NCBI GenBank assembly: GCA_041161065.1
Contig: JBEAVE010000040.1
Span: 1-64,000, forward strand
Direction of reading: 5' to 3'
Source of the DNA: DYRG01 sp041161065
GTDB taxonomy: Bacteria > Pseudomonadota > Gammaproteobacteria > Beggiatoales > Beggiatoaceae
DNA: 64,000 nucleotides
Shown here: positions 17,079 through 26,531 of the stretch, in pieces
How positions within the stretch are numbered: position 1 is the first letter of the stretch
Layout: each line of letters starts with the position of its first letter
Program-made: the position numbers and the translations under genes
Notes under the pieces: model-generated
Told to the model about the DNA's origin: nothing
Database searches by the model: none
Seen by the model: the letters and a program-made list of their open reading frames with translations, nothing else

Positions 17079-17669
17079 ATGAAAAAATGGGTCGTGATGT
17101 TACCTTTTTTGCTGATTATTCAAGGTTGTACAACGGCGATTTTAGCCGGATCGGTGATTTCAACCGGCGTTTCTACGGTGAGCACCGTTGCCGACCGACG
17201 AGATAGTGGCGTGGCGCAAGAGGACGATAAAATCACCAAACAAATCGTCGCTGAATTAAAAAAATATCCCGATATTACCGAGAAAGTCCGTGTGCAAATT
17301 TATGCGTACAATAAAATAGTGTTGCTCGCGGGTGAAGCTCCGACACAAGAGTTGATTAATAAGGTAGGAAATATCGCCGCCACCATTGCGGGTGTGCGCA
17401 AAATTTATAGCTATTTTGAATTGATGCCCGCGATTTCAAAAGCCGATCAAGAAACCGACTCTCATTTGCGTATGTTATTGAATTCAGCGTTATTTCTTTC
17501 GCACGGCTATTACGCCATTCACCCGCATTTAACGGTAGAAAACGGGGTGGTTTATATCATGGGTTTATTAACGCGCAGCGAAAGCGATAAAATGATAGAA
17601 ACAATTCGACAATTGCAAGGCGTTCGACGGGTTGTTCCTTTAGTTGAATACGTGAGAGAAACCCTATGA
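17079..17669 (+). CDS. dolP: Dual BON-domain lipoprotein DolP
   Basis: This 196-residue outer-membrane lipoprotein has a lipobox IQGC (Cys17) and two BON domains (about 45-115 and 125-195). The conserved VSTVADRRDSGVAQEDDKI segment lies before the first. DolP supports outer-membrane integrity and cell separation in relatives. The ATG at 17079 is chosen over an upstream in-frame ATG because GGAG lies just before it and the signal peptide begins there. It overlaps coaD by four bases (ATGA), so the two are translationally coupled. Confidence 0.93.
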   Translation: MKKWVVMLPFLLIIQGCTTAILAGSVISTGVSTVSTVADRRDSGVAQEDDKITKQIVAELKKYPDITEKVRVQIYAYNKIVLLAGEAPTQELINKVGNIAATIAGVRKIYSYFELMPAISKADQETDSHLRMLLNSALFLSHGYYAIHPHLTVENGVVYIMGLLTRSESDKMIETIRQLQGVRRVVPLVEYVRETL

Positions 17670-18154
17670 ACATTAAAGCGATGTATCCGGGAACATTCGA
17701 TCCGATTACTTGTGGGCATTCGGATATTGTGGCGCGGGCTTCTAAATTGTTTGATGAAGTGATTGTGGCGGTGGCGGCGAATTCGGGCAAATCTCCCGTG
17801 TTTAGTTTGGAAGAGCGGGTGGCGTTGGCGCAGCAAGTGTTGGGCGATATTCCGCGCGTGACGGTGTGTGGTTTTAACTGTTTGTTGGCGGATTTTGCGA
17901 CGCAGTCGGGTGTTCAGGTGATTGTGCGCGGATTGCGGGCGGTGTCGGATTTTGAGTACGAATTTCAATTGTCGGGCATGAACAAAGCCCTCAAACCGGA
18001 ATTGGAAACGGTGTTTTTGCCCACGTCGACGCAATACACCTATATTTCGTCGAGTTTGGTGCGCGAAGTGGCGAAATTGGGCGGCAACATCGAAGCATTA
18101 GTCCACCCTCATGTGATGGGTGCACTGCGCGCTAAAATGGGCTACACTAAGTAG
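17666..18154 (+). CDS. coaD: Phosphopantetheine adenylyltransferase CoaD
   Basis: This 162-residue enzyme transfers AMP from ATP to 4'-phosphopantetheine, the penultimate step of coenzyme A synthesis. The nucleotidyltransferase motif YPGTFDPITCGHSDIV holds the T/HxGH-type site. RGLRAVSDFEYEFQLSGMN and the ISSSLVREVAKLGG motif near the C-terminus are diagnostic. It overlaps dolP by four bases, and the ferredoxin gene follows after 28 bases, a common gammaproteobacterial arrangement. Confidence 0.97.
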   Translation: MNIKAMYPGTFDPITCGHSDIVARASKLFDEVIVAVAANSGKSPVFSLEERVALAQQVLGDIPRVTVCGFNCLLADFATQSGVQVIVRGLRAVSDFEYEFQLSGMNKALKPELETVFLPTSTQYTYISSSLVREVAKLGGNIEALVHPHVMGALRAKMGYTK

Positions 18155-18182
18155 TTTAGTAATTCGCTAAGGAATACAAATT

Positions 18183-18434
18183 ATGGCACTCTACATTACG
18201 GACGAATGTATCAATTGCGACGTGTGCGAACCCGAATGTCCCAACGGCGCAATCACGCAAGGCGACGAAATCTACATTATCGACCCCAATCTTTGCACCG
18301 AATGCGTCGGACATTACGAAACTTCTCAATGTGTCGATGTTTGCCCCGTTGATTGCATCTTAAAAGACCCCAACAACGAAGAAACCAAAGAACAACTCGA
18401 AGAAAAGTACCAACGCATCACGGCGGACAGTTAA
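18183..18434 (+). CDS. yfhL: 2[4Fe-4S] ferredoxin, YfhL-like
   Basis: This 83-residue bacterial ferredoxin has a first cluster motif CINCDVCEPEC and a second, extended CTECVGHYETSQCVDVCPV, where C-x2-C is followed by eight residues before the next Cys. That insertion and the C-terminal extension DPNNEETKEQLEEKY mark the YfhL/Fdx type found beside coaD. It carries single electrons at low potential; the partner is unknown. A terminator follows. Confidence 0.95.
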   Translation: MALYITDECINCDVCEPECPNGAITQGDEIYIIDPNLCTECVGHYETSQCVDVCPVDCILKDPNNEETKEQLEEKYQRITADS

Positions 18435-18451
18435 GTTTTTCCTAAGTAGTC

Positions 18452-18490
18452 ACCTCTCTTTTGCTTACCCCCTAAAAGAGAGGTTTTTTT
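18452..18490 (+). terminator. Terminator after ferredoxin gene
   Basis: ACCTCTCTTTT pairs perfectly with AAAAGAGAGGT around an 11-base loop, followed by T7. Confidence 0.92.
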
Positions 18491-18512
18491 ATGTTAAATT
18501 GAGAAAAATCAA

Positions 18513-20258
18513 ATGTGTGGGATTTGTGGTGAATTGAATTTTAAAGGTCAAGCAGCAGATTTGACAGCCATTGAAAAAATGATGAAACAACTCGTCCGTC
18601 GCGGTCCCGATCACGGCGGCAGTTTCAGCGAGGGCGCGTTGGCTTTCGGACATCGACGTTTATCAATTATCGATTTGTCGTCCAAAGCACACCAACCCAT
18701 GATCGATAGCAACTTGGGTTTGTCGATGGTTTTTAACGGGACAATTTATAATTACAAAACATTAAGAAACGAATTAAAGAAACTCGGTTACAATTTCTTT
18801 TCTGAAGGCGACACCGAAGTCATTTTAAAATCCTTTCACCATTGGGGAACAAACTGCGTAGAAAAACTGCACGGAATGTTCGCCTTCGCAATTTGGAATC
18901 ATCAAACTCAACAGCTATTTCTAGCCCGCGATCGATTTGGGATTAAACCGCTCTATTTTTCTCAAAATTCGCAACGAATTCGCTTTGCTTCAACTATTCA
19001 AGCCTTGATTTCTAGCGGCGATATAAATACCCAACTTGATCCGATTGCCTTACATTATCATTTGACCCTTCACGCTATTCCTGCGCCGCACAGTCTTTTA
19101 CAAGGAATTCAAAAGGTTGCGCCCGCAAGTTGGATTTTATTTGAACGCGATGGAAAATATAAAAAAGAGGTTTATTGGCATTTAAACGCGAAACGCCCCG
19201 AAAAACCCTTGAAAGATCAACAATGGTTAGATTTAACCCGCGAAACATTAAAGCAAGCCGTTGAATCTCATAAACTTGCCGCTGATGTGCCGGTGGGGAT
19301 TTTATTATCGGGCGGCGTGGATTCAAGTTTATTAACCGCAATGCTCGCCAATGAAAATTTATCAACTTTTTCAATTGGTTTTGAAGATACCGACCAAGAA
19401 AAAGGCAACGAATTTGATTATTCGGATTTGGTCGCAAAACATTGTAAAACCCGCCATCATCGCCTATTAATCCCAAATCACGAGGTTTTAGCCCGTTTAC
19501 CCGACGCGGTGGCGGCAATGAATGAACCAATGATTTCTCACGATGTGGTGGCGTTTTATTTGTTGAGTGACTATGTTTCTCAGCACGTTAAAGTTGTTTT
19601 AGGTGGACAAGGCGCAGATGAGGTTTTTGGCGGGTATTTGTATCATCAAAAAATGTATCAACATAACGCATTTGAACCTTTTTATTTTGATCGAGATCAC
19701 GCGGAGTTTTTAGAAACGGTTTCTCCCGCATTTCACGGAGAGAATTATAGTCGTCAATTGGTGGAAGAAAATTTGCGTTTGCCAAATGCCGACGAGTTTA
19801 TTGATCAAGCCTTGCGTTTTGATATAACAACTTTATTGGTTGATGACCCTGTTAAGCGCGTGGATAATATGACGATGGCGTGGGGATTGGAATCGCGCGT
19901 TCCTTTCTTGGATCATCAATTAGTTGAACTCGCTGCACAAATGCCGCCGTCCTTTAAAATGAAAGACAACGGCAAATATCCTTTGAAAGCCTTAGCGCGA
20001 GAACTCTTACCATCGCAAGTCATTGATCGACCTAAAGGTTATTTCCCAATGCCGGCACTTCGATATGTGAAAGGGGAATTTGAACATTTTATGCGAGAAA
20101 TCCTTTATTCGGATACTTGTAGAAATCGGAATTTATTTCAACGTACTTATATCGACAAACTCTTTAATAATCCCGACAGTCGATTTTCTCCCTTAATGAG
20201 TAATAAACTTTGGCATTTGGCTTCTTTGGAATTGTGGTTGCAATTGCTTAAAATATAG
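18513..20258 (+). CDS. Asparagine synthetase-like amidotransferase, possibly NAGGN type
   Basis: This 581-residue glutamine-dependent amidotransferase has an N-terminal nucleophile domain (1-210). Cys2 is in MCGICGEL, with RRGPDHGG and GHRRLSIIDLS. An ATP-pyrophosphatase domain (from about 230) has the PP-loop LLSGGVDSSLLTAML. Length and the N-terminal wording resemble N-acetylglutaminylglutamine amidotransferase (osmolyte synthesis) more than standard AsnB. Its usual partner genes (the synthetase/acetyltransferase and peptidase) are absent here. Treat it as an AsnB-family enzyme with an unsure substrate. No clear ribosome site is seen before the ATG. Confidence 0.85.
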   Translation: MCGICGELNFKGQAADLTAIEKMMKQLVRRGPDHGGSFSEGALAFGHRRLSIIDLSSKAHQPMIDSNLGLSMVFNGTIYNYKTLRNELKKLGYNFFSEGDTEVILKSFHHWGTNCVEKLHGMFAFAIWNHQTQQLFLARDRFGIKPLYFSQNSQRIRFASTIQALISSGDINTQLDPIALHYHLTLHAIPAPHSLLQGIQKVAPASWILFERDGKYKKEVYWHLNAKRPEKPLKDQQWLDLTRETLKQAVESHKLAADVPVGILLSGGVDSSLLTAMLANENLSTFSIGFEDTDQEKGNEFDYSDLVAKHCKTRHHRLLIPNHEVLARLPDAVAAMNEPMISHDVVAFYLLSDYVSQHVKVVLGGQGADEVFGGYLYHQKMYQHNAFEPFYFDRDHAEFLETVSPAFHGENYSRQLVEENLRLPNADEFIDQALRFDITTLLVDDPVKRVDNMTMAWGLESRVPFLDHQLVELAAQMPPSFKMKDNGKYPLKALARELLPSQVIDRPKGYFPMPALRYVKGEFEHFMREILYSDTCRNRNLFQRTYIDKLFNNPDSRFSPLMSNKLWHLASLELWLQLLKI

Positions 20259-20315
20259 GTTTATTCTACTTGAGAAACAACACTCTTAATGAAATCGTAA
20301 ATATACGGAGGAACT

Positions 20316-21713
20316 ATGCAACAACTTGAAATCGGTTTGATTGGATTAGCCGTCATGGGACAAAACCTCGCGTTAAATATTCGTGATAAAGGATTTTCCA
20401 TTGCAGTGTTTAATCGAAGCCCTGAAAAAACTCGATCTTTTATTCAAGAAAATGCTGATATTACAGGTACTTTAGATATTGTTGATTTTGTTAAATCTTT
20501 AAAGAAACCCCGTAAAATTATTATGATGGTAAAAGCGGGAAAACCTGTCGATGATTTAATTGAACAACTTTTACCGCATCTTGAGGAAAATGATATTTTA
20601 ATTGATGGTGGAAATTCTTTTTTCAAAGATACCGAACGGCGTTTGAATTATTTGAACAACCATAAAATTTATTATGTTGGTATGGGGATTTCTGGGGGAG
20701 AAACGGGCGCGCGTTTGGGACCGTCGATGATGCCATCGGGAAATGTTGAAGCGTGGGCGCAAATTCAGCCTATTTTTCAAAGAGTTGCCGCACAAGTCGA
20801 CCAAATTCCCTGTTGTCAATGGTTAGGAAAAGGCGGCGCGGGGCATTATGTCAAAATGGTGCATAATGGTATTGAATATGGCGATATGCAATTGATTTCA
20901 GAGGCTTATTTTATTTTACGCGAGGGTTTGAAATTACCTGTTCCTCAAATTCAGCGGATTTTTGAAGAATGGAATCAAGGCGTTTTGGATTCGTATTTGA
21001 TTGAAATTACAGCAAAAATTTTGAAAATTACTGAAAATGGTGAGCCTTTGATCGATAAAATTCTCGATGTTGCGGGACAAAAAGGCACGGGGCAATGGAC
21101 AAGCGTGAGTGCATTAGAGTTAGGCGTGCCGCTGACGTTAATTTCTGAAGCGGTTTTTTCTCGTTATTTATCAGCTTCTTATGAAGAACGTCAAGCCTTT
21201 TCTAAAACAGTTTCAAATCTCCCTATTTTAGAGGAAAATCTTTCTATTCAAGCGGTTCACGATGCACTTTACGCGGCAAAAATCATTTCTTACGCACAGG
21301 GTTTTATGTTGTTGCGCCAAGCGGCAAAAACGTATGATTGGTCAATGCCTTACGCAGAAATTGCGGGTTTGTGGCGAGGCGGGTGTATTATTCGAAGCCG
21401 TTTTCTTGGAGAAATTCAGCAGGCTTTTCAAGGAGATGCGAATTTACAAAATCTGGTGTTTGATGATTTCTTTGGAAATGCGCTTAAAAAAGCCGATCAA
21501 GGGTGGCGAGAAACGGTAATTTTTGCTGTAAAATCAGGGCTTTCCGTGCCAGCCTTGTCGGCGGCACTGGCGTTTTATGATGGTTATCGCTGCGCCCGTT
21601 TGCCCGCCAATCTCCTACAAGCGCAACGGGATTTTTTTGGCGCGCACACTTTTGAACGTATCGATCAGCCGCGCGGACAGTTTTTTCATTATGAATGGGC
21701 GCACAATGAATGA
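20316..21713 (+). CDS. gnd: 6-phosphogluconate dehydrogenase (decarboxylating)
   Basis: This 465-residue enzyme oxidises 6-phosphogluconate to ribulose-5-phosphate with NADP+ in the oxidative pentose phosphate pathway. Motifs are the Rossmann GLIGLAVMGQNLALNI, DGGNSFFKDTERR, GISGGETGARLGPSMMPSG, the catalytic Lys region GAGHYVKMVHNGIEYGDMQ and KGTGQWTS. GGAGG lies before the ATG. The stop overlaps the ATG of the next ABC gene (AATGAATGA), so translation is coupled. Confidence 0.98.
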   Translation: MQQLEIGLIGLAVMGQNLALNIRDKGFSIAVFNRSPEKTRSFIQENADITGTLDIVDFVKSLKKPRKIIMMVKAGKPVDDLIEQLLPHLEENDILIDGGNSFFKDTERRLNYLNNHKIYYVGMGISGGETGARLGPSMMPSGNVEAWAQIQPIFQRVAAQVDQIPCCQWLGKGGAGHYVKMVHNGIEYGDMQLISEAYFILREGLKLPVPQIQRIFEEWNQGVLDSYLIEITAKILKITENGEPLIDKILDVAGQKGTGQWTSVSALELGVPLTLISEAVFSRYLSASYEERQAFSKTVSNLPILEENLSIQAVHDALYAAKIISYAQGFMLLRQAAKTYDWSMPYAEIAGLWRGGCIIRSRFLGEIQQAFQGDANLQNLVFDDFFGNALKKADQGWRETVIFAVKSGLSVPALSAALAFYDGYRCARLPANLLQAQRDFFGAHTFERIDQPRGQFFHYEWAHNE

Positions 21714-22629
21714 TATTGTGATTGAAGTCAAAGGCTTAACTAAAAGTTTTGGCGCGCGACGAGTGGTGAATGCCCTTGATTTACAGATCAAACGGGGAGA
21801 AATTTACGGGTTTTTAGGACCCAATGGCAGCGGCAAAACAACTACCATTCGAATGTTATGCGGTTTATTAACACCCGACGAAGGAATAGGTCATTGTTTA
21901 GGCTACGATATTTTGACAGAATCCGCCAATATTAAACGCCATGTCGGTTATATGACCCAAAAATTTACCTTATATGAAGATTTGACAATTGCTGAGAATT
22001 TGGATTTCATGGCGCGCATTTATGGCATGAAGAACCGCAAACAAAAAGTTAAAGAAAGTTTAGAGCAACTGGGATTAGAAAGTCGATCAAAACAACTCGC
22101 AGGAAGTTTGTCGGGCGGGTGGAAACAACGCTTAGCATTAGCCGCCTGTTTATTGCATAATCCACAGTTATTATTATTAGATGAACCCACTGCGGGAGTT
22201 GATCCGAAAGCACGGCGCGATTTCTGGGAACAAATCCATCAATTAAGTGCAACAGGCATTACAACTTTAGTGAGCACGCATTACATGGACGAGGCAGAAA
22301 GATGCCATCGTTTGGCGTATATTGCGTATGGTGATTTGTTAGCAAATGGGACAGTGGACGAGGTTATTAAAAGCTCGGGTTTGATTACTTGGACGGTGAG
22401 TGGAAATGATTTGTGGACATTGCAAACAACCCTAAAGAAACTCCCCGCCGTTGAACAAGCAGTAGCCTTTGGAACGCAATTACATATCAGTGGAACAAAT
22501 GAAGCGATTTTGTTTGAGGAAATCAAACCTTTTATGGATAGCAAAAGTCATTTTTGGCAACGGGTTTCTCCGAGTTTAGAAGATGTGTTCATTAGTTTAA
22601 TGCAACAATCCAACGAACATAACCTTTAA
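21706..22629 (+). CDS. ABC transporter ATP-binding protein (ABC-2 export type), no permease nearby
   Basis: This 307-residue ATPase of the YbhF/YadG-like drug or polysaccharide export class has a complete nucleotide-binding domain. It shows Walker A GPNGSGKTT, Q-loop YMTQKFTLYEDLT, signature LSGGWKQRL, Walker B LLLLDEPTAGVDP and switch VSTHYMDEAERC. An extra C-terminal domain follows (about 225-300). The start at 21706 overlaps the gnd stop. The next gene is minC behind its own promoter, so the expected membrane partner is missing from this locus. Confidence 0.93.
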   Translation: MNDIVIEVKGLTKSFGARRVVNALDLQIKRGEIYGFLGPNGSGKTTTIRMLCGLLTPDEGIGHCLGYDILTESANIKRHVGYMTQKFTLYEDLTIAENLDFMARIYGMKNRKQKVKESLEQLGLESRSKQLAGSLSGGWKQRLALAACLLHNPQLLLLDEPTAGVDPKARRDFWEQIHQLSATGITTLVSTHYMDEAERCHRLAYIAYGDLLANGTVDEVIKSSGLITWTVSGNDLWTLQTTLKKLPAVEQAVAFGTQLHISGTNEAILFEEIKPFMDSKSHFWQRVSPSLEDVFISLMQQSNEHNL

Positions 22630-22631
22630 AA

Positions 22632-22660
22632 TTGATTATTCTGGCTTAATCCTTGATAAT
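22632..22660 (+). promoter_or_regulatory. Candidate promoter of minCDE
   Basis: TTGATT, a 17-base spacer and GATAAT lie directly after the ABC gene stop and 32 bases before the minC ATG. Confidence 0.5.
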
Positions 22661-22691
22661 TGCGGGACGGGAAACGACGGAGATTGAAACC

Positions 22692-23426
22692 ATGAATGTG
22701 ATGCAAACAAATACTTCTACGCCTGCTTTTGATTTGAAGGGTAGCCGCTTAACCACGTTAGTTTTGTATTTCTATCGTACTGATAATACAGCGATTGCGG
22801 CGGAATTGAAAGAAAAAGTTGCTCAAGCACCCAGTGTTTTCAAACAAGCCCCCGTTATTTTAGATTTGCGTGCGATTTGTAATGATCAACAAACCTTAGA
22901 TATTCCATTTTTAATTGAAATGTTAAGAGGTTATGGTATGTTGCCAATTGGTGTTCGCGGAGGAAATCCAAAGCTAAATAGTTTGGCATTAGCAATGGGA
23001 TTGAATTTGTTTGCGGACTTAAAAAATGAACGTAATCAAACTGTTGAACAAATAGAAGACGAGCAAACTGTTCTATCAAAATTACCGCCCGATGCGCAAC
23101 TTGTTCCCGCCAAAATTATCGAACACCCCGTCCGTTCTGGACAACAAATTTTCTCAACGGGAGATTTGATTATTTTATCAATGGTGAGCCCGGGCGCAGA
23201 AATCCTCGCTTATCGCCACATTCACGTTTATGGACCGTTGCGAGGACGCGCATTGGCGGGCATTCAAGGCGATTCGACCGCCCGTATTTTCTGCCAAAAA
23301 TTAGAAGCACAATTGGTTTCTATTGCCGGTCAATATCAAATTAACGAAGATTTGTCGCCTGCTTTAATGGGCAAACCCGCCCAGATTTATCTGAAAGAAG
23401 AACAACTCTGTATTGAACCGTTCTAA
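22692..23426 (+). CDS. minC: Septum site-determining protein MinC
   Basis: This 244-residue FtsZ-polymerisation inhibitor keeps division at mid-cell. The N-terminal domain (about 8-105) includes APVILDLRAICNDQQTLDIP. A short linker leads to the C-terminal beta-helix (about 140-240) with VHVYGPLRGRALAG-type wording (HIHVYGPLRGRALAGIQGD) that binds MinD. The ATG at 22692 has GGAG nine bases upstream; an in-frame upstream ATG at 22653 falls inside the promoter. It is first in minC-minD-minE. Confidence 0.96.
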   Translation: MNVMQTNTSTPAFDLKGSRLTTLVLYFYRTDNTAIAAELKEKVAQAPSVFKQAPVILDLRAICNDQQTLDIPFLIEMLRGYGMLPIGVRGGNPKLNSLALAMGLNLFADLKNERNQTVEQIEDEQTVLSKLPPDAQLVPAKIIEHPVRSGQQIFSTGDLIILSMVSPGAEILAYRHIHVYGPLRGRALAGIQGDSTARIFCQKLEAQLVSIAGQYQINEDLSPALMGKPAQIYLKEEQLCIEPF

Positions 23427-23461
23427 AAATGAAAGGAAAAACATTTCAAAAAGGGATTACA

Positions 23462-24268
23462 ATGGCTAAAATTATCGTGGTAACATCAGGGAAAGGAGGG
23501 GTTGGAAAAACCACCACCGCAGCCGCTTTTAGCACCGCTTTAGCATTGCGTGGTTACAAAACAGTGGTCATTGATTTTGATGTGGGGTTAAGAAACCTTG
23601 ATTTGGTGATGGGTTGTGAACGTCGCGTTGTTTATGATTTGATCAATGTCATTAACCATGAAGGAAACTTAAATCAAGCTCTCATTAAAGACAAGCGCGT
23701 TGAAAACCTTTTTATTCTCCCCGCTTCTCAAACAAGAAATAAAGACGCTTTAACATTAGAAGGGGTAACAACTATTATCGAGGAATTAAAAGAACGCTGC
23801 GATTTTATTGTTTGTGATTCTCCGGCTGGCATTGAACACGGTGCAATGATGGCAATGTATTTCGCTGATGAGGCTTTGATCGTTACAAATCCTGAAGTTT
23901 CCTCTGTGCGTGATTCCGATCGAATCATTGGAATGTTGGCGAGCAAAACCCGCCGCGCAGAACAAGGTGAAACCCCCATTAAAGAACATTTGTTGGTTAC
24001 TCGTTATGTGCCTAGCCGCGTAACAAATGGCGATATGATGAGTGCAGAAGATGTGCAGGAAATCTTAGCAGTTCCTCTGTTAGGTGTTATTCCTGAATCA
24101 AAAGATATTTTGCGTGCATCTAATTCAGGAATGCCGATTACATTAGAGGAAAAAAGTGATGCTGGACAAGCCTATCATGATGCGGTTGCACGATTTCTAG
24201 GAGAAACCCGTCCAATGCGTTTCTTAAATGTGAAGAAACACTTTTTAAGTCGTTGGCTCGGAGGATAA
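23462..24268 (+). CDS. minD: Septum site-determining ATPase MinD
   Basis: This 268-residue deviant-Walker ATPase oscillates on the inner membrane with MinE and recruits MinC. The motif SGKGGVGKTT has both signature lysines (Lys11 and Lys16). DFDVGLRNLDL and CDSPAGIEHGAM are conserved. The C-terminus carries the membrane-targeting amphipathic helix (LNVKKHFLSRWLGG). I start at MAKIIVV, as in orthologues, although an in-frame ATG at 23429 exists. The minE start follows one base after the stop. Confidence 0.97.
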   Translation: MAKIIVVTSGKGGVGKTTTAAAFSTALALRGYKTVVIDFDVGLRNLDLVMGCERRVVYDLINVINHEGNLNQALIKDKRVENLFILPASQTRNKDALTLEGVTTIIEELKERCDFIVCDSPAGIEHGAMMAMYFADEALIVTNPEVSSVRDSDRIIGMLASKTRRAEQGETPIKEHLLVTRYVPSRVTNGDMMSAEDVQEILAVPLLGVIPESKDILRASNSGMPITLEEKSDAGQAYHDAVARFLGETRPMRFLNVKKHFLSRWLGG

Positions 24269-24269
24269 C

Positions 24270-24554
24270 ATGGCGGGTTTCTTAGATTATTTCAAAGGCT
24301 CACGAAAAAACAGTGCTTCCATCGCAAAAGAACGCCTGCAAATTATCGTTGCTCACGAACGGGGTCTTTTGAAAGGACCCGAGTATTTGCCGATGTTGCA
24401 ACAAGAGTTATTGGCTGTGGTAAGAAAATACGTTCCAATTACCGATGAACATATTAAAATTTCAATGGATAAAGAAGGCGAATATGAAATATTAGAACTC
24501 AATATTTCTTTGCCTGATCTTTCCAATAAAACTTCTCTTTCTCGTTTTCCTTAA
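24270..24554 (+). CDS. minE: Cell division topological specificity factor MinE
   Basis: This 94-residue protein stimulates MinD ATPase and drives the Min oscillation. The N-terminal region includes a helix for membrane and MinD contact (ASIAKERLQIIVAHERG). The dimerising topological-specificity domain follows (LPMLQQELLAVVRKYVPIT, then EYEILELNISLP). It is the last gene of minCDE, and ccmF begins 15 bases downstream. Confidence 0.96.
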   Translation: MAGFLDYFKGSRKNSASIAKERLQIIVAHERGLLKGPEYLPMLQQELLAVVRKYVPITDEHIKISMDKEGEYEILELNISLPDLSNKTSLSRFP

Positions 24555-24569
24555 AGGTAGCTTATTACA

Positions 24570-26516
24570 ATGATCCCAGAATTTGGTCATTTTTCATTAA
24601 TTTTAGCGTTTTGTTTGGCATTAGTACAAACGATTATTCCACTCATTGGTGTTGCTTATCGAATACCTAATTGGACAGCCGTTGCAAAACCGGCGGCAGC
24701 GGGTCAATGGTTCTTTATGGCAATGGCTTTCAGTTGCTTAACGTATGCTTTTATTCAAAATGATTTCTCCGTTGCGTATGTTGCTCAAAATTCCAACAGT
24801 GCATTGCCCATTTTTTATCGGATTTCTGCGGTGTGGGGCGGACATGAAGGTTCTTTGTTATTGTGGGTTGTGATTTTAGCCTGTTGGACATTAGCAGTTG
24901 CTTTATTTAGTCGCCGTCTACCAGAGCAAATGGTGGTGAGAGTGATTTCTGTAATGGGATTTGTCAGTTGTGGTTTTTTGTTATTTATGATCGCCACTTC
25001 AAACCCATTTGATCGGATATTTCCAGCCCCATTAGAAGGTCGTGATTTAAACCCCTTATTACAAGACCCCGGTCTTATATTTCACCCGCCTACGTTATAT
25101 ATGGGTTATGTGGGTTTCTCGGTGGCATTTGGCTTTGCAATTGCGGCATTGCTAGGCGGTAATTTAGATAGTGCATGGGCGCGTTGGTCACGTCCTTGGA
25201 CAACCATTTCATGGGTATTTCTAACGGCTGGAATTACTTTAGGAAGTTGGTGGGCGTATTATGAATTAGGTTGGGGCGGTTGGTGGTTTTGGGACCCCGT
25301 AGAAAACGCTTCTTTTATGCCTTGGTTGATAGGAACTGCGTTAATACATTCCTTAGCAGTCACAGAGAAACGCGGCACTTTCAAAACGTGGACGGTTCTT
25401 TTAGCAATCATTGCATTTTCTTTAAGTTTATTGGGAACATTTTTAGTGAGATCGGGGGTTTTAACTTCAGTTCACGCCTTTGCAACTGATCCCGAAAGAG
25501 GGATTTTCATTTTAGCCTTTCTAGGGGTAGTGATCGGCTTATCTTTATTGCTCTACGCATGGAGAGCACCGACCGTTGGAAATGGTGGAAGTTTTGAGAT
25601 GATTTCTCGTGAATCCATGTTATTAATCAACAATATATTATTGGCAACGGCTGCAGGAAGTGTCCTTTTAGGCACATTATATCCGTTGTTTCTTGATGCA
25701 CTAAAGCTGGGTAAAATTTCAGTAGGTCCTCCTTATTTTGGAACGGTGTTTTATTTTATTATGATTCCGTTAGTTTTCTTTTTAGGATTGGGCTCGTTAG
25801 TTCGTTGGAAACAACACGCACTCAGTGATTTAATCAAAAAGCTCCGCTGGACATTACTTTTAAGTGTAATAGCGGGGTTCATTCCTGTTTTATTTCTAGG
25901 CACAACGGGATTAGCTATCTTTCCAGCATTGGCAGGGGCTTTCTGGATTATTTTTACGGCATTTCAAAGCATCATAGAAAAAACTCGTCATAAAACTAAA
26001 CTAAAAGATTTGTCGATGAGTTTCTACGGGGCGACGATTGCGCATTTAGGTGTGGCAGTTTTTATTATTGGTGCGGTGATTTCTAATACCTATAGCATCG
26101 AAAAAGATATTCGGATTGTAAAAGGTCAAGCCCTAGAAATCGGTGACTATAGTTTCTTGATGGAGCAAATTAAAGAAATTAAAGGTGCAAATTATACGGC
26201 AACACAAGGCGAAATTGTGGTGAGCAAAGCGGGTAAAGAAATTGCTCGATTGCAACCAGAGAAACGCATTTATAAAGTTCAAACCATGCCAATGACCGAA
26301 GCCGCAATTGATTGGGGTTTCTTCCGTGATATTTATGTGGCGTTGGGAGAACCGTTAGAAAATAATGCGTGGAGTATGCGTATTTATTACAAACCTTTCG
26401 TTCGGTGGATTTGGTTTGGCGGGATTTTTATGATGATAGGGGGTTTATTAGCGATTTCAGATAAGCGTTATCGTTCTAATAAAAAAAGCATTTCAACTCA
26501 ACCCGCAATCGTATAA
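24570..26516 (+). CDS. ccmF: Cytochrome c heme lyase subunit CcmF
   Basis: This 648-residue multi-spanning protein of the System I cytochrome c maturation machinery attaches heme from CcmE to apocytochrome c. The tryptophan-rich WWD heme-handling motif is seen as LGWGGWWFWDPVENASFMPW, next to conserved histidines. A large periplasmic domain precedes the last helix (about 505-610). ccmG follows after 15 bases. Other ccm genes (ABCDE, H) are not in the window on either side, so this is a separated ccmF-ccmG piece. Confidence 0.97.
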   Translation: MIPEFGHFSLILAFCLALVQTIIPLIGVAYRIPNWTAVAKPAAAGQWFFMAMAFSCLTYAFIQNDFSVAYVAQNSNSALPIFYRISAVWGGHEGSLLLWVVILACWTLAVALFSRRLPEQMVVRVISVMGFVSCGFLLFMIATSNPFDRIFPAPLEGRDLNPLLQDPGLIFHPPTLYMGYVGFSVAFGFAIAALLGGNLDSAWARWSRPWTTISWVFLTAGITLGSWWAYYELGWGGWWFWDPVENASFMPWLIGTALIHSLAVTEKRGTFKTWTVLLAIIAFSLSLLGTFLVRSGVLTSVHAFATDPERGIFILAFLGVVIGLSLLLYAWRAPTVGNGGSFEMISRESMLLINNILLATAAGSVLLGTLYPLFLDALKLGKISVGPPYFGTVFYFIMIPLVFFLGLGSLVRWKQHALSDLIKKLRWTLLLSVIAGFIPVLFLGTTGLAIFPALAGAFWIIFTAFQSIIEKTRHKTKLKDLSMSFYGATIAHLGVAVFIIGAVISNTYSIEKDIRIVKGQALEIGDYSFLMEQIKEIKGANYTATQGEIVVSKAGKEIARLQPEKRIYKVQTMPMTEAAIDWGFFRDIYVALGEPLENNAWSMRIYYKPFVRWIWFGGIFMMIGGLLAISDKRYRSNKKSISTQPAIV

Positions 26517-26531
26517 GAAAGGAGCTAAAAA

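Noticed and set aside
17552..18034. Minus-strand 160-codon frame opposite coaD
   Set aside because: Arg/His-rich shadow of coaD and dolP, both certain by motif.
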